Shown here: positions 25,686-35,308 of the stretch, in pieces | How the letters are laid out: each line of letters begins with the position of its first letter | Numbering within the stretch: position 1 is the stretch's first letter | NCBI GenBank assembly: GCA_005281725.1 | Contig: SSBO01000012.1 | Span: 20,473,060 to 20,537,059 of the forward strand | Direction of reading: 5' to 3' | DNA: 64,000 nt | From: Wuchereria bancrofti | Lineage: Eukaryota > Nematoda > Chromadorea > Rhabditida > Onchocercidae | Notes under the pieces: model-generated | Databases searched by the model: none | What the model was told of the DNA's origin: nothing | Seen by the model: the letters and a program-made list of their open reading frames with translations, nothing else | Program-made: the position numbers and the translations under genes

Positions 25686-28600
25686 AGAGAAGGAAATCAC
25701 AGTCATCAGGAAAAGGAACAAAATATTAGACTAGCAATAAATAGTACATTCGTCGTTCAAATTACTAATGAAGTGAAACTAGTGACCATCAATTGGAAAC
25801 ATTAGGAAGTAGTAAACATAAGGTAACAACAATAAGTAGGATCATTCTATATTTTCTTTTTCAATCTTCATAATTTCACAAAAGTCATAAAGATGTTAAG
25901 AAATTTTTTTAAAAATGAAAAAACCAGCAAAGACAGCTGAATGAAATTTTTCAAAGTTCAAAATAATTTTCTGTGGCAATGATAGCAATTGTACAATAAC
26001 TGTTATTGCTGGCGGTGTCTGTATTATTAGTAGTGGCAATTCATGCTAATTTGTTCAATATCCTCTGAAATTTAAATTGATTGTGTACATTGCATTGTTT
26101 TGGATCGGTGTACGTTTTGGACCATAAGTTATTTTAACAGATAAGTTATTTTAATTGAATGACGCGCAAAAAATATATTTGATAATAAAAGCCTGCTCAA
26201 TATGAACCGAATTGAATTTATATTTTGAAATCAAATATTCAATTAAATTAAAGTAATAATGAAGAAATGCGCACAAGTTTTATACTCTTGCTAACAAAAA
26301 CGCCTTTTCCGGTGTTCTTTTATCACGAACGCTGGAGTTTTTGCATATGCTTCAATGTCGTCTGATACTACGATTACAGCGAATTGTCTCTAAAGCCAAT
26401 AAAAAACTGAAAGCTAATAGTAATACTAATACTAAATTGAATCCTTCAAAACTTACTTTCAGTTACAGAAACATTTACTCTTCTATTCAAATTTTATACT
26501 TTGTGTGATGTACCGTTTGTGGAAAGAGTATTCAAATGACACCTTTATACTCAAGAAAATGTATATTTTGGTCAGGAAAACTTTCTTAGTTGTAGTGAAC
26601 ATCATAGCTATTCGGAAGCTATTTTATTTTAGATACAATTGCTATTTATTTGCCAATTTATTACTCTGTATCAGAAAAGCTGAAAAATGCAATTAGTTGC
26701 ATATAGGAATGTTAACAAGGTCAAGTAAGGGGGTAGATAGTTATGAAAGGCCGAAAGGATAAATATGTACAGCACGTACACCTCAATTCACGTATAAACA
26801 AATAGGATTAATCAATCATGAAATGAAGCACGCAAGGATAAAAGTGCAGTGCTGATCGAAAGGCCGTATTCACACTAACAAAACATGGATCACAAGAGGC
26901 CAACCTGGTGACGGAATTATCGCCAGAAGAGGAGCAATCATTGGAGAATTTAAAAGAGTGGATGAAAATAATGAGAATAAATTAGATTCGATAATTCAAT
27001 TTGAGTTGATTGGTACAATGCAGCAGCAGTTCGACTCTTCAACAACACAGTGAGAGAAAGTCTCAAAGTGGATAGTGATGTGGAAGTAGAAGCAACAGTC
27101 AGTAATGGTAGTGAAATTACAATATGGTGAAGATTGAGTTGGCTGTTGACATCTTTTAATATCACTGTATTTACTTCTTTCCCACTATTGTATAGGCACG
27201 AAATTGTAATAAAGTACAAAACCAATAAATTTGATTTAAATTTATTTAATTTATTGCTGTGGAGTTGCTACAACAACAAGGATATAAATAGTATTAATCT
27301 TTCCCCTACAAATTTCTAAAGGAAAAATCTCGTAATATCATGTTCATATCGTGAATGCAAAAAAGTAATCCTTTTCGTTGAGAGCCTAACATCTTTTTTT
27401 ATCGTTTTACATTTGCGCTAGCGGAAAGTGCTATATTAATGTGGGCGCCATAAAGGCGCACACGACTCTCACTCTATAAAATGTATGGTCCTAACCATCA
27501 AGTTCATTTGTATAATAAATTTGTATGAGAGGTTGGGTCTGTTAGTTGGAATGTCCGGCATAGTCTGTACTCTCCTTTTTTTTTGTTGTTGACATCACCA
27601 TTAAATTTGTGTTATTGAAATTCTAACTGCTGGATTCATTGTTGCAGTAACTATTTTATCACAATTAATTACCCAAGTTTGAGAAGTCGAGAAAAAAAAA
27701 ACAAAGAGGTAGACTGTCTCAGTTTTTGTGGTCAGAAAGAAATTGTCGACGCATGGGAAAATCAGTAGAAATTCGACATATTAAGAGTGTAAGGTCAAAA
27801 ACAGTCAAAAAAAGTAGCCAATGCCAATTTAGTCTTGATAGTCCCATGTTTCATTCAAATATTCTTATTCCACTTTTCTGCTCAAGTGTCTAGCCACAGG
27901 AATATCTTTAACAGATTAATCAGATTTCACATGTAGTTGTGCATCACTTACCGCCAATTTCTTGAAGAAAATTTAGATCAAAGTAACATTTGCATCAATT
28001 TACTCGTTAGATAACTTGTCGATGGATCTTTTTGTAAGTAATAAATCAAAATTGCCTTATTAATGCAAAATAAAACTGCGAATGTTGAATCAGAGAAAGA
28101 ATCGATGGTCGCATAAAAGCTTATTTTTTATTGTGTTTTCTTTATTCGCCGTCGAACAGTAAATCACTTTTTCTAAGTTGAACAATTTAAGATTGATAAT
28201 AATAAACGGAAAACTGCTGATACCAGTAGTTAATTGAAATTACAAAACAGTTTTTAAATTTCGTTAATATTATAGATTACTATTTCATCTTATATGTCGA
28301 AGTATTGTAAAGACATCACTTGGCCTTAAAAAACCGGCAATTTACCCTTATTAGTTGTCCAGCCAAGTTGTTAGACGATCTTTTAAATTTCATTCACATA
28401 TAATAGAATCAAAATTTAAGCTACAAAATTTTTGTTTTTGAAATGTTATGAAAATATTAAATTGAATTAATGAAAATCATTGGAGACAAATTTAAATTCT
28501 TTTTATGCTATAATATAACAGCGATATTTCCTTCAAAATTTTCGCATCTCGATATGAAGTGTACAGCGACAACCCCTGGTGATTACGGTATCGAAGCCGT

Positions 28601-28756
28601 ATATTTAGAAATATTGTCATAGACATCAGTTTCGCATCATGAAACATTCCCATGGGAGTGTCACATAACCAAACAGATTAGTACGCTCTTCCGATATGCC
28701 ACTAAACATCGTAGGTGCAAATATTTTATAAAATAATATATCGAAATATATATATA
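25686..28756. other. Non-coding interval with degenerate fragments
   Basis: No intact gene is seen. Near 26880-27120 there are short protein-like pieces in different frames, such as LVTELSPEEEQSLENLKEWM and VDSDVEVEATVSNGSEITIW, broken by stops. They could be a decayed gene or chance. A less AT-rich block at 27440-27590 holds GGGCGCC, a TATAAAA and an AATAAA and resembles part of an LTR or promoter, but I cannot place it. The SL1 trace is described separately. Confidence 0.4.
27665..27683 (+). pseudogene. SL1 spliced-leader sequence embedded in the genome (retrocopy trace)
   Basis: TTAATTACCCAAGTTTGAG is identical to the last 19 of the 22 bases of nematode SL1. A real SL RNA gene would continue with a GT splice donor. 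Here the next bases are AAGTCGAG and a poly-A-rich leader, so this looks like the 5' end of a trans-spliced mRNA that was reverse transcribed and inserted. A 46-codon open frame (27753-27893, MGKSVEIRHIKSVRSKTVKK...) follows, but I do not recognise it and no 3' poly-A tract is evident. The source mRNA is unknown. Confidence 0.7.
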
Positions 28757-29268
28757 TGTTGTGGAAGCAAAATTTCTCTTGGTAGATTGTTAATTTATTA
28801 TTTCGGGAAAGGTTGTTGATTGCAGGGAGATTCTTTGTATGAAGATGTAAGTATGTGGGGTAACAGAGGAAGAGAATAATGCTTTATTAACAGAAGCAAC
28901 CGTACAATCTTGATAGATCCAACAAAACTGATGCATTACATATGTTAAGATGTGGGAGTGGTTTATAATCAGACATTTTTACAAAGAATAAATCGTTTAG
29001 ACATGATAATGAGTTACTTGAACAATAGGTTACAATGAACAATAGTTACAATGCAAGGGATTGCATGGATATCACAAAGAACTTACATTGGGTGGCAACT
29101 ATAATTGGTTACAATAGACATTAAATGGTGGATGCTCATAGCATAGGATTGTTATAAGATCAAAAGTCAGTTAAACGAGTGCAATGCATTGCAAAGGAAA
29201 TTATAATGGATTGCTATATTAAGCAGTATTAACATTTATTTAGCTTCGCGATATGGAAATTCGCGACA
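28757..29268 (-). mobile_element. BEL/Pao-type LTR, complete, minus orientation
   Basis: About 512 bases begin TGTTGTGGAAGC on the plus strand and end TTCGCGACA. Read on the minus strand it is TGTCGCGAA...CTTCCACAACA, the usual TG..CA LTR form. It closely matches 34505-35004. The five bases to its left (28752-28756) are ATATA, the same as those right of the other minus-strand LTR, so the two could be the 3' and 5' LTRs of one insertion. The flanks are AT-rich, so that match is weak evidence. Confidence 0.75.
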
Positions 29269-30061
29269 GTTCTTGGATTATTTCACTGCGTCGACTAAAC
29301 AGCTCAGAATGGTTTGAAGTCGTTTGATTTACTATTTAATCTACTGAAACAAGGACCACGATTGTCGTTTAATTTAACCTTTGACTCTTTGCATGGCTGG
29401 AGATTTTATATCTCTTTGCTTATTAATGATATTTTATTTTAATTTGTCTCAATATTTTCGTGTCATCATGATCATTGAGTTGTTTTTGAATGCTATCAAT
29501 TCTAATTGTAAGAACTGATAAGTATCTGGAGTGTTTCTGCATTAGTGACACCGATGGGATCTACGGACATTGCATTATAGTAATCACTTGCATATCTCAT
29601 TCCAACTACCACTGGTCTAATCTTTGGTTGCAGTAGTAAGAATTTAACTTTCAAATTTCAATCCTTTTTCGGTTATTGAATTTGTTATTGTAGTGAAATC
29701 TATTTTTTCTATATTTGAATCCACTGTTTTGTTGATTTTTTATATTTGGTAGGACACAGTGTCATATTGTGAAGGCCGTTGTAGTAGATACACGAAAGTT
29801 TTCCTTTGTTGCAATCATTTGTTTGGAAACATTTGATCATGCCTTGACTTTTCTCAAATGTTCCATTCGGTGTCTGAGCGTGAGATAATTATAGCTTTGA
29901 TTATTCCAAAGGTCCTTTTGCAATACGTGCATGATCTTCTAATTTTATTACCCATAGCAATTTGGACCATTTTTTAATCTGACTAATGTCAATATTTCTC
30001 TCTGGTCTTGATGCAATATGAAGCTAGTTTTGTTTCAGGTTCTGTTATTTCATGAGTCTGA
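29269..30061. other. Spacer between two LTR copies of opposite orientation
   Basis: About 790 bases have no clear gene. On the minus strand an open stretch at about 29500-29637 reads VVVGMRYASDYYNAMSVDPI then GVTNAETLQILISSYN and stop. It looks protein-like but I do not recognise it. It may be the 3' end of a retroelement internal region or an unrelated host exon. Confidence 0.35.
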
Positions 30062-30559
30062 AAGCTAAATAAATGTTAATACTGCTTAATATAGCAATCC
30101 ATTATAATTTCCTTTGCAATGCATCGCACTCGTTTAGCTGACCTTTGATCTTATAACAATCCTATGCTATGAGCATCCACCATTTAATGTCTATTGTAAC
30201 CAATTATAGTTGCCACCCAATGTAAGTTCTTTGTGATATCCATGTAATCCTTGCATTGTAACTATTGTCCATTGTAACCTATTGTTCAAGTAACTCCTTA
30301 TCATCTAACTACAAACGATTTCTTCTTTGTAAAAATGTCTGATTATAAACCACTCCCACATCTTAATATATATAATGCATCAGTTTTGTTGGATTTATCA
30401 AGATTGTACGGTTGCTTCTGTTAATAAAGGATTATTCTCTTCCTCTCTTACCCCACATACTTACATCTACATTCAACGAATCTCCCTGCAATCAACAACC
30501 TTTCCCGAAATAATAAATTAACTTAACAATCTACCACGAGAAATTTTGCTTCCACAACA
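30062..30559 (+). mobile_element. BEL/Pao-type LTR, 5'-truncated, plus orientation
   Basis: This is the reverse complement of the 28757-29268 LTR, starting inside it at GCTAAATAAATG and running to the CTTCCACAACA end. The first 20 or so bases (TGTCGCGAA...) are absent. A single undetermined base (N at 30561) follows directly. Confidence 0.75.
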
Positions 30560-30561
30560 AN

Positions 30562-30994
30562 CGCACTCGTTTAGCTGACCTTTGATCTTATAACAATCCT
30601 ATGCTATGAGCATCCACCATTTAATGTCAATTGTAACCAACTATAGTTGCCACCCAATGTAAGTTCTTTGTGATATCCATGCAATCCTTGCATTGTAACT
30701 ATTGTCCATTGTAACCTATTGTTCAAGTAACTCCTTATCATCTAACTAAGCGATTTCTTCTTTGTAAAAATGTCTGATTATAAACCACTCCCACATCTTA
30801 ATATATATAATGCATCAGTTTTGTTGGATTTATCAAGATTGTACGGTTGCTTCTGTTAATAAAGGATTATTCTCTTCCTCTCTTACCCCACATACTTACA
30901 TCTACATTCAACGAATCTCCCTGCAATCAACAACCTTTCCCGAAATAATAAATTAACTTAACAATCTACCAAGAGAAATTTTGCTTCCACAACA
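30562..30994 (+). mobile_element. BEL/Pao-type LTR fragment repeated in tandem after an N
   Basis: This repeats the final 435 bases of the preceding LTR (30125-30559) with a few differences, for example CAACTATAG for CAATTATAG and a short deletion in the TCTAACTACAAACGA stretch. The start coincides with the N at 30561, so the junction may be an assembly join and not a biological one. Confidence 0.7.
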
Positions 30995-31329
30995 CTGATT
31001 TCCTTTGCAGCATGTTCGTTCCTTATGCGCCTTATTATGTTAATGCTTACTATAGAAAGAACCATATTCTCGTCCATTCATTTAAATCCAAATTTGTTTC
31101 TTCCTCTTCACTTTATATTCAGATAAATTCTAAAAAAAAAAACTAAAAAAAATATATTGTTGGCATAGATTAACAATTATGTATCGTAGTTGTTAGCAAA
31201 TAAAAGTATCTTTTTCCAACCCCAAACTACAAACAAGAAAGGCTCCTCAAGAATGAAATACGATTTTGGCTAATACTACCATAGCAAGTATCTAGCCGGC
31301 TAACGAAAGTTAAAGAAATAAAAATGACA
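30995..31329. other. AT-rich interval between LTR fragment and gag relic
   Basis: No primer-binding site like that at 34481-34498 follows the LTR end, and I see no gene. It ends in the start of the degenerate gag-like frame. Confidence 0.4.
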
Positions 31330-32140
31330 CAAACAACGCCTCCGGATCAAACTTCGATAACGGAGCAGTAACAAGAGTTTTACCAAGGAAACGAATAATT
31401 GAAGATAAAGTTCAAAGATTTCAACTTTGTATCAATCAATACGCTGCAATCTGCAAACGAGAAGTGGCTCAATTACATCCCGAAATCTACCACCACAACA
31501 AAAAGAAGGGAGAAAGGAGACGTGGATTATTTTGAATATTCCTTGAAGGTAAAGAAGCACTAACTACCTACAAAAACGAAAACTATGAACTAGTGTGAGT
31601 CTCACAAGAATTACTGCAACCAAAGAAGCAGTCAAAACCCATATCCATCTCGCATACCCATTTCACAGTCAATCTTCTCAACTATTGTTACCCACTTTTA
31701 GTGGGAACCTAGACAATGGCAACAATTTTGGAGTAGTTTCATTGCTATAGTCCATTCATAAGCAATCGCGGAAATTCAAAAGTTGGATTATCTGCATTCA
31801 TGTTTAAGTAGAAAAGCTTTGCAAGTAGTAAGATACTTCAGAAAACTACGAAGTCATAAGAAGACGGCTAAGAGAGGAACACTCTAGTATTGAAAAGTCA
31901 AAAAACATACTTCACGTTGGATACTAGATAAGATGTATCATCAAAAGAAAATAGGTTGGTTTCGAAGCTTAGAAATTTCCTATCGGCCTTGGTCAATGCG
32001 AATGACCAGGTTAAAAATAGCCAACTCTAATCAATAACGCGTAGGCCGAAGCAACTTGGGCATTCGCAACAGTGATATATCTTAGACTGCAACAAAGAAT
32101 GGACAGATGACCACGTCACGTATTCTTTGCGCCAAAGATC
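31330..32140 (+). pseudogene. BEL/Pao gag relic (DUF1759-like), broken
   Basis: The plus-strand translation contains retroelement gag pieces such as WEPRQWQQFWSSFIAIVHS and IAEIQKLDYLHSCLSRKALQ, matching the Pao/BEL gag pattern (P.W..FW.SF...VH, Q.LNYL.SCL.G.A...V). Several in-frame stops and frame changes interrupt it, so it is dead. Positions 31572-31982 are nearly the reverse complement of 33829-34243. The upstream gag part (TTKRREKGDVDYF region) differs from the other copy, so the two fragments come from related but distinct elements or a chimera. An N lies at 32141. Confidence 0.7.
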
Positions 32141-32141
32141 N

Positions 32142-32887
32142 ATCAGCAAAAGTTTGTTGACATTTTGCAGACTATAACCTTTGAATAGAAAGAATAATTA
32201 TCATCAATAAAAACGAAAAAAGGAAAAGAAAATGGTATGATATACTTAGTGAAAGTAACCAAAATGTGTTGCATTTACAAATAGATCTCACATTGAACAG
32301 TTAGTAAAAATGCTCGTTTTAAGAGAATTGGAAAAGTAAGCAAATAAAAAAGAATAAAAAAGTACTAAAAATTACTAATGACTGTGCTTAAACTAATTGT
32401 ACATGAAATAATTGGAAAAAGAAGAAATTACTGAGAATCGGTAATAAAAAAGTCAAACATGTTGAAATTGAATCAATAAAGATCTATTGACATTTTGGCA
32501 AACTACGATCTTTGAATAGAAGGAATTTTTGAAGCATTAAAATTGCAAGCACATTTTTAGAGCAATTTGGAAACATAAAGGCAGGTAATATGCTTAAATA
32601 AAATTAAACTATATTTTATCTGAAATATACAAAAGAATGCAACATTTGCAAGCATTAGTAACCGATTGCAAATCATTGATATTTTAACAAATAATATTCA
32701 TCCATTCTTATAAATAAAGTCAAAGACCACCACAAGAGAATGAATAGTACCACTATAAATTCCCATTCTCAAATAATCCTAAGCCTTGAAAACGCCAATT
32801 TTTGCTGCAGAAAATTCGATGATAGGTTCTGTCTATAATATTGTATTATTTCGTGTTCAGATGTTTATTTCGGCACTTCATTGATAT
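32142..32887. other. AT-rich interval with degenerate direct repeats
   Basis: TTGACATTTTGCAGACTATA near 32158 recurs as a similar TTGACATTTTGGCAAACTAC near 32487, each followed by CTTTGAATAGAA. A loose repeat period of about 325 bases is suggested. No coding sequence is seen. Confidence 0.4.
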
Positions 32888-32892
32888 TTCAG
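32888..32892 (+). promoter_or_regulatory. Likely trans-splice acceptor of the serpin gene
   Basis: TTTCAG ends at 32892, one base before the serpin ATG at 32894. That spacing is typical of SL-trans-spliced nematode messages. Trans-splicing itself is inferred. Confidence 0.5.
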
Positions 32893-32893
32893 G

Positions 32894-33661
32894 ATGATCA
32901 ATCAAACAATCACAGCCGCACTGCTTCTTTTTGCGAGTTTTCAATTTGTACTGATATTTGGAGAAATGTACGTTGGAGAACTAAAAATTTCTGAATAACT
33001 AATATTTTTCGACTATTCAAATAGCTACGGCTAATGATGTCATTGCTAGCATCTTACCATCAACAATAACACTTTTTTTTTTGTTATATTTTTAATCTTA
33101 ACGCTCTTAAATTTTTTCTTCAATAGACTTTTCTAGTTCTTCGACGGACACTGCGCAATTCGACTTCGCTGTTAGTTTGATAAAAGAAATAGCGCAGGGC
33201 GGTCAATCAACGATTTCATCTCCTGCTTCAATATCAACCGCACTTTTTATGCTTTATCTCGCAGCTAATGGCGAAACCAAACAAAAATTGTCGGAAATTC
33301 TTCGAAGAAGTAATTGCAGTTTGAAAAAATGCTTTAATTGAGCAGTTTAATCTATTTTTAGTCCGTTGAAAACTTTCTGCTTGTCGCTAAAAATACCATA
33401 TTGATCAGATTTCGTAAATGATAGAATGATATTTAACTGATTCTTTTAGATGCAAGGAAAACACAAATTCAACAATATTATGGTAAATTATTGGCAAGTA
33501 GCGATGGTAAAAAGAAAAAAAGTTATATACTAAATATAGCAAATCGTTTATATGTACCAAAAGAATTTTCAATAAAGCCGAGCATTCCCCATATATTTCA
33601 ATTTTATTTTGGCGAATCGTTACATAGATTCAATGGTAAACGAAGTGGTCAACTTATTAAG
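32894..33661 (+). pseudogene. Serpin, 5' fragment (three intact exons, C-terminal part missing)
   Basis: The exons are 32894-32967, 33137-33309 and 33450-33661. They join in frame to 153 residues with a good donor (GTATGA) at the end. A signal peptide (MINQTITAALLLFASFQFVL) precedes the serpin start: FDFAVSLIKEIAQG, then TISSPASISTALFMLYLAAN (the conserved S.S.A..L.ML..GA block), then LNIANRLYVPKEF. Serpins are serine or cysteine protease inhibitors of about 370-400 residues; filarial ones are secreted. About 60 per cent of the protein, including the hinge and reactive-centre loop, is absent. The intron is cut at 33829 by a minus-strand BEL/Pao gag fragment, and I find no later serpin exon in the window. 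Acceptor choice for exon 2 (CTTTTCTAG) avoids a stop. As it stands it cannot make an inhibitor; whether a transcript is made is unknown. Confidence 0.8.
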
Positions 33662-33828
33662 GTATGATGACCAATGATAAAAAGTAAAAATGAGCATGGA
33701 AAATGGATTAGTTGTTGTTATTGTTCTTCTTCAAACTTATTTATTCCTATTGCTATTTCCGGAAAATTCAGTTTTGTTCATTTGACTTGCGATTTGCGAC
33801 CAAGTACTGCAACATAATTCTTTTTTCC

Positions 33829-34480
33829 AGGAAATTTCTAATGTGCTTCGAAACCAACCTATTTTCTTTTGATGATACATCTTATCTAGTATCCAACGTG
33901 AAGTATGTTTTTTGACTTTTCAATACTAGAGTGTTCCTCTCTTAGCCGTCTTCTTATGACTTCGTAGTTTTCTGAAGTATCTTACTACTTGCAAAGCTTT
34001 TCTACTTAAACATGAATGCAGATAATCCAACTTTTGAATTTCCGCGATTGCTTATGAATGGACTATAGCAATGAAACTACTCCAAAATTGTTGCCATTGT
34101 CTAGGTTCCCACTAAAAGTGGGTAACAATAGTTGAGAAGATTGACTGTGAAATGGGTATGCGAGATGGATATGGGTTTTGACTGCTTCTTTGGTTGCAGT
34201 AATTCTTGTGAGACTCACACTAGTTCATAGTTTTCGTTTTTGTCGTTGCTGGAACCTGTTGTATGTATTGGATCCAGTTAGTATTAATTGTCTCAAGTGT
34301 GCTAATATGCAGCTTGAGATGCATTGTTCTTTCTTCAATAATTTTTTTTCGAGCCTCGTGCTGTTCTTCTCTGATCAACATTTGCTCCAAAGGCGTTAGA
34401 TCCATTTCTTGGACTTCTTTGAGAAGAGCTTCCAATTTTTCTTTTGTCGGTCGTGCGCTTAATATTATAGTTGCAGACAT
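33829..34480 (-). mobile_element. BEL/Pao gag fragment, 5' end
   Basis: On the minus strand an ATG at 34480 opens an 86-codon frame (SATIILSARPTKEKLEALLK, then a Glu/Lys-rich helix-like stretch) that ends at 34220. The following part (34243-33829) is the near-exact inverted copy of the gag relic at 31572-31982. The start lies immediately after a primer-binding site and LTR, as expected for a Pao gag. The stop codons show that the element is non-functional, and the fragment ends at the junction with the serpin intron. Confidence 0.7.
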
Positions 34481-34498
34481 GCCCGGCTCGTGGTACCA
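34481..34498 (-). promoter_or_regulatory. Retroelement primer-binding site
   Basis: On the minus strand TGGTACCACGAGCCGGGC lies six bases after the LTR end and begins with TGG, complementary to a tRNA 3' CCA. The gag ATG follows directly. The tRNA species was not identified. Confidence 0.6.
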
Positions 34499-34504
34499 AA
34501 TAGA

Positions 34505-35004
34505 TGTTGTGGAAGCAAAATTTCTCTTGGAAAATTTGATAATTTAATTTATTATTTCGGAAGAGGTTGTTGATTGCAGGGAGATTCGTTGAATGTAGAT
34601 GTATGTGGGGTAACAGAGGAAGAGAATAATTCTTTATTAACAGAAGCAACTGTACAATCTTGATAAATCCAACAAAAACTGATGCATTATATAAGATGTG
34701 GGAGTGGTTTATAATCAGACAAAGAAAAAATCGTTTAGATGATAATGAGTTACTTGAACAATAGGTTACAATGGACAATAGTTACAATGCAAGGGATTAC
34801 ATGGGTATCACAAAGAACTTACATTGGGTGGCAACTATAATTGGTTACAATAGACATTAAATGGTGGATGCTCATAGCATAGGATTGTTATAAGATCAAA
34901 GGTCAGCTAAACGAGTGCGATGCATTGCAAAGGAAATTATAATGGATTGCTATATTAAGCAGTATTAACATTTATTTAGCTTCGCGATATTGAAATTCGC
35001 GACA
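34505..35004 (-). mobile_element. BEL/Pao-type 5' LTR, complete, minus orientation
   Basis: About 500 bases read TGTCGCGAATTTC...CTTCCACAACA on the minus strand, followed by a primer-binding site and gag, which fixes it as a 5' LTR. The five bases after it on the plus strand (35005-35009) are ATATA, as also seen left of the LTR at 28757. Confidence 0.8.
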
Positions 35005-35308
35005 ATATATGAATGACTAATATAGTTTTTTGAACTTTTCGTCGTGAAGTGATTAGAAAATAATTCTCAAAGTTAGTGAACTTGTGTCTGATACTTGAAC
35101 CGTCTGAATTTCGCATTATTCACTCATTGTCATATATCATCAATCAGCATTCGATCAACTAACCAATTTCTTTACACGTCTTTTTTTTAATTGCTTAGGT
35201 ACAGTTTTTAGCTTAATGTAATATCAATTGATTTTCTTTCTTCTTTTTCGCAATATTTCGTTATCGTTTGCTTTTTTATTTATATTTCAATCGTATATAC
35301 TTTTTTTA
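35005..35308. other. Short AT-rich interval
   Basis: Nothing recognisable is seen between the LTR and the fold-back element. Confidence 0.4.

Noticed and set aside
27440..27590. Solo LTR or promoter with TATAAAA and AATAAA
   Set aside because: The words are present, but no TG..CA ends, second copy or target duplication could be found in the window.
27753..27893. Ribosomal protein S17 retrocopy
   Set aside because: Only about eight of ten residues (VRSKTVKKSS) are S17-like and the following sequence does not continue the family. Kept only as an unassigned frame.
34263..34547. 94-codon plus-strand frame and 147-codon minus-strand frame across the LTR edge
   Set aside because: Both are shadows of the gag start, primer site and LTR, and they cross non-coding element boundaries.
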